A stretch of DNA of 64,000 nucleotides from a gamma proteobacterium symbiont of Ctena orbiculata (GCA_003058495.1 QBVC01000016.1:78101-142100); one strand, 5' to 3'; counted from the first letter of the stretch, positions 10,195-20,002 are shown. Made by a program: numbers and translations. Notes: generated from the letters alone by a model not told the origin.

Positions 10195-10221
10195 TTGGCA
10201 CTCCTCATTGGAGAGTGCTAA
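10195..10221 (+). promoter_or_regulatory. CIRCE-type operator (HrcA site) upstream of rpoH
   Basis: The left arm TTGGCACTC (10195-10203), a 9-base spacer, and the right arm GAGTGCTAA (10213-10221) match the CIRCE consensus TTAGCACTC-N9-GAGTGCTAA at 17 of 18 arm positions with exact spacing. It lies 34 bases before the rpoH start codon and coincides with the promoter described separately. CIRCE is the binding site of the heat-shock repressor HrcA. Confidence 0.88.
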
Positions 10222-10224
10222 TAT
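10195..10224 (+). promoter_or_regulatory. sigma70-type promoter of rpoH, overlapping CIRCE
   Basis: The -35 element TTGGCA (10195-10200) and -10 element TAATAT (10219-10224) are separated by 18 bases. Both hexamers are embedded in or abut the CIRCE arms, so a bound repressor would block polymerase. Transcription would begin near 10231, giving a leader of about 24 bases that carries GGGGAG before the ATG. Confidence 0.7.
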
Positions 10225-10254
10225 CTAACCAGCAGTTTTTTACGGGGAGACTCA

Positions 10255-11100
10255 ATGAGCAAAGATATCGCACTGACAGCCCTGCCTACAGGCAGTATGG
10301 ACGCCTATATCAGCGCCGCTTTCCAACTGCCGATGCTGAGTGCGGAGGAAGAGAGGTCTCTGGCGATCAGGCTTCGCGACCATAAGGATCTCCAGGCCGC
10401 GCAGCGATTGATCACCTCCCATATCCGCTTCGTGGTGCGTATCGCCCGCAACTACAGCGGCTACGGTCTCGCCCTGCCCGACCTGATCCAGGAGGGTACC
10501 GTCGGCCTGATGAAGGCGGTGAAGCGTTTCGATCCCGATATGGGGGTACGCCTGGTCTCCTTCGCCGTTCACTGGATCAAGGCGGAGATCCACGAGTACA
10601 TCCTGAAAAACTGGCGCATCGTCAAGGTCGCCACCACCAAGGCGCAACGCAAGCTCTTCTTCAACCTGCGCAGTTCAAAGAAGCGCCTCGGCTGGTTCTC
10701 CTCGGAGGAGGTGAATGATGTGGCCCAGGATCTTGGGGTCAAACCCGAGACCGTGCTGGAGATGGAGTCGCGCCTCTCCGGGCAGGACATCGCCTACGAC
10801 GGCCCCCTCCAGGATGACGAGGATCAGGTGACGGCGACTCCCGCCGGCTACCTCAGCGACATGCGCATGGAACCCGCAACCCTGCTCGAGGCTTCCGACA
10901 GCGAGCTGCAGATGAAACGACGCCTGATCAATGCCATGCAGGATCTCGATGAGCGCAGCCGGGAGATTCTCGAAGCCCGCTGGCTGGGCGAGAAGAAATC
11001 GACCCTGCACGAGCTCGCCGAGCACTTCCAGGTATCGGCGGAGCGTATCCGCCAGATCGAGAAAAACGCCATGAGCAGACTCAAGGCGCAACTCGCCTAG
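10255..11100 (+). CDS. rpoH: RNA polymerase sigma-32 factor (heat shock)
   Basis: The 281-residue product contains sigma region 2 ([19 protein letters not shown] and [19 protein letters not shown]). It also has the RpoH-specific box QRKLFFNLR just after region 2.4 and region 4 ([18 protein letters not shown]). It directs polymerase to heat-shock promoters. It is the last gene of the ftsYEX-rpoH cluster, separated from ftsX by 289 bases that hold its own promoter. GGGGAG lies 5 bases before ATG. A CIRCE element over the promoter suggests repression by HrcA, so the sigma-32 regulon would be subordinate to HrcA here; that link is inference. Confidence 0.97.
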   Translation: MSKDIALTALPTGSMDAYISAAFQLPMLSAEEERSLAIRLRDHKDLQAAQRLITSHIRFVVRIARNYSGYGLALPDLIQEGTVGLMKAVKRFDPDMGVRLVSFAVHWIKAEIHEYILKNWRIVKVATTKAQRKLFFNLRSSKKRLGWFSSEEVNDVAQDLGVKPETVLEMESRLSGQDIAYDGPLQDDEDQVTATPAGYLSDMRMEPATLLEASDSELQMKRRLINAMQDLDERSREILEARWLGEKKSTLHELAEHFQVSAERIRQIEKNAMSRLKAQLA

Positions 11101-11158
11101 CGGGCCGCTGCAGCAGTCGGTGGCGCACCCTACCGCCCCAAGGAGCGCTGATCAGTGA

Positions 11159-11188
11159 TCGGGAGGCGCAGAGATTCGCCCCTCCCGA
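11159..11188 (+). terminator. possible rpoH terminator hairpin
   Basis: The arms TCGGGAGG.CG and CG.CCCTCCCGA face each other across an 8-base loop about 60 bases after the rpoH stop. No run of T follows, so it may act with Rho or only protect the 3' end. Confidence 0.4.
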
Positions 11189-11321
11189 CAACCGTGCCGG
11201 GCAGACTTCCACTCGCACTCATCAGACTTGTGTTAGTAGACTACAATCCTGCGTTGCCTCCCGGCGAACGCCTGTATCGCCTTCGGTGATTGACGCCGTC
11301 CTGACTCGACAAGGAGACGAG

Positions 11322-12017
11322 ATGCGAGCCCACTATCTACAGCACGTACCCTTCGAGGGTCTTGGCAGTATTGAGGATTGGCTGCTGCTGTCCGGGTATG
11401 AAATCACCGCCACCCGGTTTTTCGAATCCCCCGACCTTCCCAGGCTCGAGGAGATCGATCTGCTGATCGTCATGGGCGGGCCGATGAGCGTCAACGATGA
11501 ACATGCCTACCCCTGGCTGGCGAAAGAGAAGAATTTTATAAGAAGCGTGATTGATGCGGGAAAACCTGTTTTAGGCATCTGCCTGGGCGCACAACTCATC
11601 GCCGCTTCGCTCGGTAGTGAAATCTACCCCAATTCGGTAAAGGAGATCGGCTGGTTTCCGATCAGCGCGGTGAAGTCAATACCCGATTCGCTGTTCCGGT
11701 TTCCCGAGGAGACAACGGTATTTCACTGGCACGGTGAGACTTTCGACTTGCCGAGCGGGGCCGTTTGCACCGCGAAAAGCAAAGGCTGTCAGAACCAAGC
11801 CTTTCAATTTGGGCGCAAGGTAATCGGGCTTCAGTTCCACCTGGAGACGACAGCGAGCTCCGCGAACGCAATCGTCGAAAACTGCCGCGACGAACTGGTT
11901 GACGGCGAGTATATTCAGACCGAGAAAGAAATCCTGTCCGCATCTCATGCGCGATACCGAACAATAAACAGGCTGATGGCTGACATCCTCCACTACTTGC
12001 TCGAAAATAGTCGCTAA
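11322..12017 (+). CDS. class I glutamine amidotransferase-like protein
   Basis: The 231-residue product has the class I glutamine amidotransferase fold: MGGPMSVND near residue 51, the nucleophile elbow GICLGAQL with Cys87, and QFHLE with His173 and Glu175 completing the triad. Such stand-alone GuaA-N-like proteins hydrolyse glutamine or act on gamma-glutamyl compounds; the acceptor is unknown. AAGGAG stands 5 bases before the chosen ATG, which is why an upstream in-frame start at 11286 was rejected. It has its own leader after rpoH and is followed by a methyltransferase on the same strand. Base composition looks lower in GC than the neighbours. Confidence 0.88.
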   Translation: MRAHYLQHVPFEGLGSIEDWLLLSGYEITATRFFESPDLPRLEEIDLLIVMGGPMSVNDEHAYPWLAKEKNFIRSVIDAGKPVLGICLGAQLIAASLGSEIYPNSVKEIGWFPISAVKSIPDSLFRFPEETTVFHWHGETFDLPSGAVCTAKSKGCQNQAFQFGRKVIGLQFHLETTASSANAIVENCRDELVDGEYIQTEKEILSASHARYRTINRLMADILHYLLENSR

Positions 12018-12092
12018 TATGCGCATGCTGCAGCGGCACACCCAATCCTCATCAGCCTGAGCATAAGACAGCAGACATCTGGGAAAGGATTA

Positions 12093-12806
12093 ATGAACAC
12101 ATCGACAGGCAAGATGCCGGAGTACTTCGGCAAGGACTTGGAAGCCATGTCCTTTGCGGTTAATTATCACAAATGGATTTTAGCGGAATTCTCTCCCTAC
12201 CTCGGCGATAGAGTCGCCGAGGTAGGTGCCGGCACCGGGACTTTCTCCCGTCTGTTGCTGGAGACCCGGATCGGACATCTAAGTGCCTTTGAACCCTCGC
12301 AGAACATGTACCCGCTGCTCGAAGAGGCGCTCTGCGATGACCGAAGGGGGGTCGCCATAAACGGCTTCTTTGACGGAAACGGCGGAGGTGAAGGTTTCGA
12401 TTCGATCTTGTATGTAAACGTACTCGAACATATTGAAGATGACCTGGCCGAACTTGCCAACGCCCATGCCGCGCTGAAACAGAACGGGCACCTGCTGGTC
12501 TTTGTCCCGGCGCTGCCCTGGTTGTACAGCGAACTTGACAGACAGGTTGGACATTTTCGCCGCTATGTAAAACGTGGACTGGTAAAAATCGCGCGGCAAC
12601 AAGGATTCAGGATCGTCAAAGCTCGATACTTTGATATCGCAGGCATACTTCCCTGGTATGTCAATTTTGTCTTGCTCGGGAATTCGATTGGCGGCGGTAG
12701 CGTATCGCTCTATGATCGGGTGGTCGTGCCGCTGGCTCGTCCGCTGGAAAGCCTGCTGCCTCCGCCGATCGGTAAAAATATTCTTTTGATCGGGCAGAAA
12801 GCCTGA
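12093..12806 (+). CDS. class I SAM-dependent methyltransferase
   Basis: The 237-residue product has the SAM-binding glycine motif VAEVGAGTGTFS (about residues 41-52), an acidic residue at the end of strand 2 (AFEPSQNM) and post-motif ILYVNVLEHIEDD. The second half (HFRRYVKRGLVKIARQQGFRI) resembles Methyltransf_11/UbiE-like enzymes often seen in glycan or lipid loci. The substrate cannot be told. AAAGGA lies 4 bases before the ATG. It is 75 bases after the amidotransferase and may be cotranscribed with it. Confidence 0.85.
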   Translation: MNTSTGKMPEYFGKDLEAMSFAVNYHKWILAEFSPYLGDRVAEVGAGTGTFSRLLLETRIGHLSAFEPSQNMYPLLEEALCDDRRGVAINGFFDGNGGGEGFDSILYVNVLEHIEDDLAELANAHAALKQNGHLLVFVPALPWLYSELDRQVGHFRRYVKRGLVKIARQQGFRIVKARYFDIAGILPWYVNFVLLGNSIGGGSVSLYDRVVVPLARPLESLLPPPIGKNILLIGQKA

Positions 12807-13217
12807 CTGCAGCCGCCACTGTCCCATCGTCACCCGGTGGTGCCGTTACTAATGGACTCTTAATAATTATCGAATTAAATTCCTAATAATGGACAACCGA
12901 TCGATCCAGCCCGACACTGATCCGCTGCTGGAGCCAGGTCTGAATAGAGACACACAAGCAGCATGAAAACCTGCTTTTACTCAACAACAGTCAGGGGTCT
13001 GAGTCGTAAACGATAGTCACCGCTATTGATCAAGAGCGACTCGATCACACTATCCAAAATATAAAAATAAAGCGCTTGCTTGTTCGACATCAAGGAACAA
13101 TTCGGAAAAGTTGCTATAGTCCGGTTCAGGATTCCAAGTTCTAAATCGACAGGCGGGTTCGGGATCTATCAATTAAACTAGTGATAAAGTCCAGCGGCGC
13201 TTTCTGGAGCGGCCTAC
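12807..13217 (+). other. intergenic region upstream of the PAS-GGDEF-EAL gene
   Basis: The 411 bases contain no accepted gene. They are more AT-rich than the surroundings, with TAATAATTATC near 12860 and TATAGT at about 13115-13120, which may be a -10 element without a matching -35. GGAG at 13206-13209 is the ribosome-binding site of the next gene. I saw no c-di-GMP riboswitch signature. Confidence 0.4.
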
Positions 13218-16200
13218 ATGCTACGCAGCCTGATTACAACCGGTGTGGCGAGGGATAGAGCAGACCATCCAGGGACGGGACTCTTCACAGAACAGATCAA
13301 TCTGGTCTATGCCAATGCGCTACCCTCCACCCTGGCGATCCTTACCATCACCATCCTTGCATGGATAGGTCTTGATGAAGCTGTACCGAATTCACTACTC
13401 AATCTATGGGCCGGCTACATGCTGTTTGTGGCCACCACGCGCTTCGCCCTCTATATCTATTACTCAAAACATTACCAACGCTACCAGATAAGAGTTTGGG
13501 CAAGCCTGATCATAGGTTCCGCCTTCCTCGCCGGAATCGGCTGGGCGGGAATCAGTCTGTTTGCAGATATTACGGAGGATCCCGCCTACAGGATCGTCAT
13601 CGTCATGATCGTGCTAGGCATTATGGCGGCCACGGTGCCTGTTCTTTCCGCTGTGTTGATGGCATTTTTCGCCGCCAGTCTTCCACCGGTAATAAGCTTG
13701 TTGCTGATCATCTCTCAGTGGCAGAGCAGCGGCACCTTCTTGCTCCTCAGCGGACTCTCCGTCTACACGATACTGGTGATCTATGCGGCCATCAATACCA
13801 ACCGAATCCTGCTGCAGACATTGAGCCTGCAAAGGGACAACCAGGCGTTGATAAAAAACCTGAACGTGGAAATCGCAGACCGTAACCGGGCACAGGATCT
13901 TCTCGAGGTACATAAGCGCGACCTGGAGATGATCGTTGACGAGCGTACCCGTCAGCTGACCGACATGAATGCCGAACTGGAAAAAGAGATCGCCGTGCGC
14001 CTGCAGTCGGAGAACCAGCTTCGTGAATCCCATGACCGGTTCACTGCCGTTCTCGACACCCTAGACGCGTCGGTCTATGTGTCGGACATGGACAGCCATG
14101 AAGTGCTATTCATGAATCAAAACGCCATCGCCCGCTGGGGCGACCGGGTTGGCGACATCTGCTGGAAGATGATGCAGGACGATCGCGAAAGACCCTGTGA
14201 TTTCTGCACCACCCACCACTTGCTGGACGATGAAGGGATACCGACCGGCATACACGCCTGGGAACGCTATATAAAAGAGAGCAGTGAATGGCTCGACTGC
14301 CGCGATCAGGCGATTCAGTGGCCCGACGGCAGACTGGTACGCATGGAGATCGCCACCGATATCACCGAGCGGGTAATGGCGCAACAGCGAATTCTGGCCG
14401 AACACCAGTTTTTGCAGTCCATCATCGATGGCGTGGCTGATCCGATCATGGTGGTGGACATGGACTACAACATCAAGCTGATGAACAAGGCTGCCGAAAC
14501 TACGCCGCTGGTCAGCGATACCAAGTCACTGTACAAGTGCTACCAAGTCAGTCATGAGCGCGACATACCCTGTGATAACGAAGACTACGCCTGCCCGCTG
14601 GATATCGTACTGCGGACCCGCAAGCCGGTAACCGTGATCCATCGCCACAAGACAGCCGACGGCAGTGAACGCCTGTTCGAGGTGGTGGGCTCACCGCTGT
14701 TCGATGAGCGGCAGCAAATATCGGGCATGGTACAGGCCTCACGGGATATCACCGCCCACATCCATACCCAGCAGGAGCTGCAGGAGAAGAAGACCCGCCT
14801 CGAACATGTCGCCTACCACGACAGCCTCACCAGTCTGCCAAACCGCACCCTGCTGGCGGACCGCCTGAACCAGACCATGTCCCAGGTCACCCGTCGGGGC
14901 GGTCAACTGGCGGTGGCCTATCTCGATCTCGACGGTTTCAAGGAGATCAACGACAGCTACGGTCACGACACCGGCGATCTCTTTCTCGTCGCCCTCGCCC
15001 ACCGGGTGAAGGGGATTTTACGCGATGGCGATACCATCGCCCGCTTGGGGGGCGATGAGTTCGTGGCGGTATTGGTGGACCTGCAGGATAGCAAGGACAG
15101 CATCCCACTGCTGGAGCGCATGCTCTCCGCTGCGGCGCAACCGGTCCACCTGGGCAAGCTGACGCTCCAGGTCTCGGCCAGTATCGGCGTCACCTTCTAT
15201 CCGCAAGCCGAGGATGTGGATGCGGATCAGCTGCTGCGCCAGGCGGACCAGGCGATGTACAACGCGAAGGTGACCGGCAAGAGCCGCTACCACTTCTTCG
15301 AGGCGGACAAATATCGCGGCTTGCGTGGTCACCATGAGACGGTAACGAGAATCCGGGAAGGCCTGCGCGATGATGAATTCCTGCTCCAGTTCCAACCCAA
15401 GGTCAACATGCGCAGCGGCGAGATCCTGGGTGTGGAAGCGCTGATTCGATGGCAGCACCCACGACGCGGACTGCTGCAGCCGCGTGAATTTCTGCCGCTG
15501 ATCGAAAACGAAGAGCTTGCGGTAACCCTGGACAAATGGGTTTTGGACAGGGCCCTCGAGCAGTTGGAGCAGTGGCAGGCCGAGGGTCTCGACCTCTCGA
15601 TCAGTATCAACATCGGCGCCCGCTTCCTGCAAAAGAGCGATTTCGTCAACCAGCTCAGAGAACACCTCCAGGCCCACCCCAGGATCGACCCCAGGCATCT
15701 GGTGCTCGAGGTCCTCGAGTCCAGCGCCCTCGAGGACCTGGCCCAGGTCTCCGACGTCATCACGACCTGCAGCGAGATGGGCATAGTCTTCGCCCTCGAC
15801 GACTTCGGCACCGGCTACTCCTCGCTCACCTATCTCAAGCTGCTACCCGCGGGCCTGCTCAAGATCGACCAGAGCTTTGTCCGCGATATGCTCGACGACC
15901 CGGAGGATCTGGCCATCCTGGAGGGTGTGCTGGGCCTCGCCACCGCATTCAGGCGGGTAGCCATCGCGGAGGGCGTCGAGACCATCGAACACGGTCGGCT
16001 GCTGCTGCAGCTGGGCTGCGACCAGGCCCAGGGCTTCGTGATCGCGGAACCGATGCCCGCCAGCGCGCTCCACAGCTGGATGGAAAGCTGGCAGCCGGAT
16101 CCCCAATGGGTGCAGCAGGAGACCGTGCGGCGCGAGGACATACCCCTGCTGTTTGCCGGGGTCGAGCATCGTGCCTGGGTCAGGCAGGTTGAACACTATC

Positions 16201-16463
16201 TGCTTGGCAACACCGTATCGGAGCTCAAGCTGGATGCCGCGGAGTGCCGATTCGGCAAATGGCTAAACGAGTTCGGCCAGATGCAGTATGGGAGAAAGCC
16301 CGGTTTCAAGCAGGTCCGGATCCTGCACAACCAGGTGCACGATCTGGCGACCAGGCTCTGCGATGCCAATCCGACGCCCGACGAAGAGACCCAGCAGCAG
16401 GGACTGACGAAGCTCAAGGAGTTGAGAGAGCGTCTGCTCCATGAGCTCGACATGCTCATCTAG
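13218..16463 (+). CDS. membrane PAS-PAS-GGDEF-EAL c-di-GMP enzyme with C-terminal CZB zinc-sensor domain
   Basis: The product has 1081 residues. About six transmembrane helices (34-195) form a MASE-like sensor, followed by a coiled coil (200-265). PAS1 (270-385) contains C315, C327 and C330. PAS2 (395-515) contains C441, H446, C452, C459, H475 and H477. GGDEF is intact at 611-615 with an inhibitory-site RDGD at 602-605. EAL is intact (E740, N797, E831, D861-D862, K882, E918). The last 100 residues fit a CZB domain: His984, the ECRFGKW motif with Cys1010, then His1037 and His1041. Both synthesis and breakdown of c-di-GMP are possible; the balance may depend on zinc and on the membrane and PAS inputs. 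It is apparently monocistronic, converging on bioD. Confidence 0.92.
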   Translation: MLRSLITTGVARDRADHPGTGLFTEQINLVYANALPSTLAILTITILAWIGLDEAVPNSLLNLWAGYMLFVATTRFALYIYYSKHYQRYQIRVWASLIIGSAFLAGIGWAGISLFADITEDPAYRIVIVMIVLGIMAATVPVLSAVLMAFFAASLPPVISLLLIISQWQSSGTFLLLSGLSVYTILVIYAAINTNRILLQTLSLQRDNQALIKNLNVEIADRNRAQDLLEVHKRDLEMIVDERTRQLTDMNAELEKEIAVRLQSENQLRESHDRFTAVLDTLDASVYVSDMDSHEVLFMNQNAIARWGDRVGDICWKMMQDDRERPCDFCTTHHLLDDEGIPTGIHAWERYIKESSEWLDCRDQAIQWPDGRLVRMEIATDITERVMAQQRILAEHQFLQSIIDGVADPIMVVDMDYNIKLMNKAAETTPLVSDTKSLYKCYQVSHERDIPCDNEDYACPLDIVLRTRKPVTVIHRHKTADGSERLFEVVGSPLFDERQQISGMVQASRDITAHIHTQQELQEKKTRLEHVAYHDSLTSLPNRTLLADRLNQTMSQVTRRGGQLAVAYLDLDGFKEINDSYGHDTGDLFLVALAHRVKGILRDGDTIARLGGDEFVAVLVDLQDSKDSIPLLERMLSAAAQPVHLGKLTLQVSASIGVTFYPQAEDVDADQLLRQADQAMYNAKVTGKSRYHFFEADKYRGLRGHHETVTRIREGLRDDEFLLQFQPKVNMRSGEILGVEALIRWQHPRRGLLQPREFLPLIENEELAVTLDKWVLDRALEQLEQWQAEGLDLSISINIGARFLQKSDFVNQLREHLQAHPRIDPRHLVLEVLESSALEDLAQVSDVITTCSEMGIVFALDDFGTGYSSLTYLKLLPAGLLKIDQSFVRDMLDDPEDLAILEGVLGLATAFRRVAIAEGVETIEHGRLLLQLGCDQAQGFVIAEPMPASALHSWMESWQPDPQWVQQETVRREDIPLLFAGVEHRAWVRQVEHYLLGNTVSELKLDAAECRFGKWLNEFGQMQYGRKPGFKQVRILHNQVHDLATRLCDANPTPDEETQQQGLTKLKELRERLLHELDMLI

Positions 16464-16502
16464 GGTCTGTCAAGGCCGGATCATGGGGCATCGCAACGGG
16501 AT

Positions 16503-17189
16503 CTACTGGATGGCACCCAGCAGCGGCCCATCGAGATAGCCCGCTATCCGTTCAGGGGTGGGCGCCTCGAGGTAGGGAATCTCGCCCAGACAGGGCGCGG
16601 GCAGCCAGGCCTGCAGGGTGAGGATATTGTCATCCATGGCCAGCATATCGGGATCGATCAGGTTCGCCACCCAGCCTTCGAAGCGGACCCCGCTGTTGAG
16701 CATGCACTCGGCAGTCATCAGGGCGTGATTGATGCAGCCGAGGCGGATTCCCACCACCAGGATCACCGGCAGATCGAGGGCGCGCGCCAGATCGGCCAGG
16801 GTGACGCCTTCACCGAGGGGTACGTGCCAGCCGCCGACGCCCTCCACCACCACCCTGTCGGCGATCTCCCGCAAGCGGTCGTAGCCCAGAAGAATCTCAT
16901 CCAGCCTGATCGGCTCTCCGCATGCCTTGGCGGCAAGATGGGGGGCGATGGGGGGTTGATAGGCCAGCGGATTCACCGACGCATAGGGGATATGGAGACT
17001 GCCCTGCCCCTGTATCCGCAGGGCATCCTCGTTGCGCAGCCCTTCATCCGTGACCACCGCGCCCGAGGCGATGGGTTTCATCCCAAGCACCGTCTCACCC
17101 TGCTGCTGCAGGTTGTCCATCATCCCCAGGGTGACCTCTGTCTTGCCGCACCCCGTATCGGTGCCGGTGACAAACAGACCGCCTGCCAT
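16503..17189 (-). CDS. bioD: dethiobiotin synthetase
   Basis: The 228-residue product has the P-loop FVTGTDTGCGKTEVTLG at the N-terminus, KPIASGA, and VVEGVGGWHVPL. It closes the ureido ring of dethiobiotin from 7,8-diaminopelargonate, CO2 and ATP. It is the last gene of the bioB-F-H-C-D operon, starting 5 bases after bioC ends. Confidence 0.96.
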   Translation of the reverse strand: MAGGLFVTGTDTGCGKTEVTLGMMDNLQQQGETVLGMKPIASGAVVTDEGLRNEDALRIQGQGSLHIPYASVNPLAYQPPIAPHLAAKACGEPIRLDEILLGYDRLREIADRVVVEGVGGWHVPLGEGVTLADLARALDLPVILVVGIRLGCINHALMTAECMLNSGVRFEGWVANLIDPDMLAMDDNILTLQAWLPAPCLGEIPYLEAPTPERIAGYLDGPLLGAIQ

Positions 17190-17194
17190 GCCTA

Positions 17195-18067
17195 TTACGC
17201 CCTCTCCCTGCCGATCTGATCCACGGGAATGCAGGTCACGCCGTCGACCTGCCGCTGTTTGGGCGCCCAGGCATGTCCATACACGACCTCGTAACTGGCC
17301 GGCAATTTATTGTCATCCGTGCGAAAGGCCTCATAGGCCTCGCACATCGCGCGCAACCTGCCCTTTCCGGTCAATCCCCGCGGCCGGTTGCAGGTGACAT
17401 TATGCGCACCCAGGGTCTTCAGATCACGCATCAGCGAGGAGACCTCATCATAGTCGAGCCGCAGGCGGTCCACATCCACCACGGGCTCCGCCAAACCGGC
17501 CCGCACCATGGCATCCCCGACGTCGTGCATATCGGGAAAGGGGCTGACGTGGCTATGCCCGTCGACCCTTGACCAGCTGGCGCGCAGCTCCTGTAGGGTA
17601 TCCGGTCCGAAGGTGGAGAAGAGCAGCATGCCGTTGGGGCGCAATACCCGAAGAAATTCACTGAAGGTGGCCTGCAGATCGTTGCACCACTGCAATGCCG
17701 CATTGGAAAAGATCATATCCACCGACTGATCGGCAAGGGGCAACTGCTCCGCATCGCCGCAGACACAGCTTGGCCTGTTCAACCATCCACCCCGTTTGCG
17801 CACCTGATGCAGCATCGGCAGGGCAAAATCGAGGGCGATGGTGCGCGCCTTTCCGTAGTGCTTTTTCAGTGCCAGGGTCGCCTCGCCGGTGCCGGCGCCA
17901 ACATCGAGCACGACCTTCGGTTGATGGCGGATATAGCTCAGTCTCTGCAGCATCCGCCTGCCGATCTCGCGCTGCAGTTCAGCCACTTCATCATAGTGGG
18001 ACGCCGCCCGCGAAAAGGCCGCGCGCGCCTGCCGCTTGTCGATCCTGCCGCTTCGATCCCTATCCAT
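17195..18067 (-). CDS. bioC: malonyl-[acyl-carrier protein] O-methyltransferase
   Basis: The 290-residue product has the SAM motif VVLDVGAGTGEATLAL, followed by ALDFALPML and IFSNAALQWCNDL, typical of BioC. It methylates malonyl-ACP so that the fatty acid machinery can build the pimeloyl chain. The N-terminal helix with AFSRAASHYDEVAELQREIG is also characteristic. The start overlaps the end of bioH by 8 bases. Confidence 0.95.
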   Translation of the reverse strand: MDRDRSGRIDKRQARAAFSRAASHYDEVAELQREIGRRMLQRLSYIRHQPKVVLDVGAGTGEATLALKKHYGKARTIALDFALPMLHQVRKRGGWLNRPSCVCGDAEQLPLADQSVDMIFSNAALQWCNDLQATFSEFLRVLRPNGMLLFSTFGPDTLQELRASWSRVDGHSHVSPFPDMHDVGDAMVRAGLAEPVVDVDRLRLDYDEVSSLMRDLKTLGAHNVTCNRPRGLTGKGRLRAMCEAYEAFRTDDNKLPASYEVVYGHAWAPKQRQVDGVTCIPVDQIGRERA

Positions 18068-18833
18068 GCATCGACTCCAGGCTGCGCCTGATCAGTTGCT
18101 TGGTCTCCCCGGGGTGGGAGAGAAACGGGGTATGCCCGGCACCCTCGACGATATGCACTGCCGCCTGTGGCAACCAACGGCGCAGCTCACTGCCCGCCCG
18201 CGGCGGTGCGAGGGTATCCCGGCCGCCGTAGATCCAGCAGGTCGGACAACTCAGATCGGCCAGCTGCCCTCGCAGATCGACCGATTTCAGCAGCTCGAGC
18301 CCGATCCGCAGCGCTTCCGGGGCCGGATCGGGGCGCTCCCGCAACAGCGACTTGAGCCGCCTCAAGGTCCGTGTCGCATGATCACTGTTCATCATCTGCA
18401 GGGCAAGGAAGCGTTCCAGGGTCTGGCGGTGGTCCCTGCGCAGGTTCCGGATAAATTGATCGAGGGTTGTTGCCGCCATGGCATGTTGCCAATTCGAGGC
18501 CTTCACGAAGCGCGGCATGCCCGCCAGGGCGACAATCCCCTCGATACGGGATGGCGCCAGCAGGGCCGACTGCAGCGAGACCATCGAACCCAGTGACCAG
18601 CCGACCCAGACCGCGCGTTCAGGCGCGACATCGAGACAGGCTGTTGCCCAGGCCCTGAGCTCAAGCTGATCGCCGAAGGCGCTGTGACCGTGTCCGGGCA
18701 GGTCGATCCGGGTGACCTGGTACCCTTCGGCCAGACCCTCGGCGAATTCCGCCCAGACAGAGGAGTTCATGCCCCAGCCATGAAGCATGACCAGCTTCGC
18801 TCCCTCTCCCTGCCGCTCGGCCGCCAGTCTCAT
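18060..18833 (-). CDS. bioH: pimeloyl-[acyl-carrier protein] methyl ester esterase
   Basis: The 257-residue alpha/beta hydrolase carries the nucleophile elbow GWSLGSM (Ser), [10 protein letters not shown] for the oxyanion hole, a late Asp in WIYGGRDTL and the catalytic His in [11 protein letters not shown]. It removes the methyl group added by BioC, ending pimeloyl-ACP synthesis. It overlaps bioF by 4 bases and bioC by 8, so translation is coupled. Confidence 0.95.
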   Translation of the reverse strand: MRLAAERQGEGAKLVMLHGWGMNSSVWAEFAEGLAEGYQVTRIDLPGHGHSAFGDQLELRAWATACLDVAPERAVWVGWSLGSMVSLQSALLAPSRIEGIVALAGMPRFVKASNWQHAMAATTLDQFIRNLRRDHRQTLERFLALQMMNSDHATRTLRRLKSLLRERPDPAPEALRIGLELLKSVDLRGQLADLSCPTCWIYGGRDTLAPPRAGSELRRWLPQAAVHIVEGAGHTPFLSHPGETKQLIRRSLESMHG

Positions 18834-20002
18834 GCCGCCGCCTGCGGCAGCTTGGCGAGGGCATCCAACAGCCGCTCCAGCTGACGATCGGTATGGTTGG
18901 CACTGAAGGTGACGCGGAGTCTGGCGCTTCCCTCCGCCACCGTCGGCGGCCGAATCGCGCTCACCAGCACCCCCTGCTCCTCCAGCTCCATGCTCCAGGC
19001 CACGGCCTGCTCGGACGATCCCGCCAATATGGGCTGGATCGGGGTCGCCGATTCCATCAGCGGCAGACCGATCTGTCCCGCGGCATGGCGAAAACGCTCA
19101 ACCAGGCCCTTGAGCCGTTCCCGCCGCCAGCTCTCCTGCCGGGCCAGGCGCAGGCTGACCAGGGTCGCCTCCGCCAGGGCCGCCGGCGGGGCCGTGGTGT
19201 AGATATAGCTCCTGGCCTGCTGGATCAGGGTCTCGATCAAGCCCTCGCTGCCGGCGACAAAGGCGCCGTAGGTACCGAACCCCTTGCCCAGGGTCCCCAT
19301 CAATATCTCCACATCGTCGACGCCGAGACCGAAATGGCTGAGGATGCCGCCGCCCTCCTGGCCCAGCACACCGAGTCCATGGGCGTCATCCACCATCAAC
19401 CAGGCCTGGTGTTTGCGTGCGAGTGCCACCAGCTCCGGCATCGGCGCCAGGTCGCCGTCCATGCTGAACACCCCATCCGTGGCGATCAACGCCTGCCCCC
19501 CGTCGCTGCGTGCCAGCTGCTGTTCCAGGCTCCGCGGATCCCGATGCCGGTAACGCACCGTCTTCGCCCGGGTAAGCTGTCCCGCATCCACCAGGGAGGC
19601 ATGATTGAGACGATCCTCGAAGAGCCGGTCACCGTTTTTGAGGAGGGCGCTGATCACCCCCAGGTTGGCCATGTAACCGGTGGAAAAGAGCAACGCCCGC
19701 GGCCGTGCGGTGAACTCGGCCAAGGCCTCCTCCAGGCGATGATGGGCGCGGTTGTGGCCCGTAATCAGGTGCGCCGCGCCGCTTCCCACGCCGTACCTCT
19801 CCGCACCTTGCCGCAGCGCCTCCACCACCTCCGGGTGGCTGGCCAGGCCGAGGTAGTCGTTGCTGCAGAACGCGATGACCCGCTTACCGTCCACCACCAG
19901 CTCCGCCTGCTGCGGCGTCGACACCACGCGGCGGCTCCGATAGAGCCCCTGATTGCGGCGCGCCTGCAGCGCTTGGGTCAGCCGGTTCATGGGATTTGGC
20001 AA
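18830..20002 (-). CDS. bioF: 8-amino-7-oxononanoate synthase
   Basis: The 390-residue PLP enzyme condenses pimeloyl-ACP (or CoA) with L-alanine. Family motifs include [37 protein letters not shown] (PLP-ring Asp/His) and [15 protein letters not shown] with the Schiff-base lysine. It lies 23 bases after bioB and overlaps bioH by four. Confidence 0.97.
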   Translation of the reverse strand: MPNPMNRLTQALQARRNQGLYRSRRVVSTPQQAELVVDGKRVIAFCSNDYLGLASHPEVVEALRQGAERYGVGSGAAHLITGHNRAHHRLEEALAEFTARPRALLFSTGYMANLGVISALLKNGDRLFEDRLNHASLVDAGQLTRAKTVRYRHRDPRSLEQQLARSDGGQALIATDGVFSMDGDLAPMPELVALARKHQAWLMVDDAHGLGVLGQEGGGILSHFGLGVDDVEILMGTLGKGFGTYGAFVAGSEGLIETLIQQARSYIYTTAPPAALAEATLVSLRLARQESWRRERLKGLVERFRHAAGQIGLPLMESATPIQPILAGSSEQAVAWSMELEEQGVLVSAIRPPTVAEGSARLRVTFSANHTDRQLERLLDALAKLPQAAA

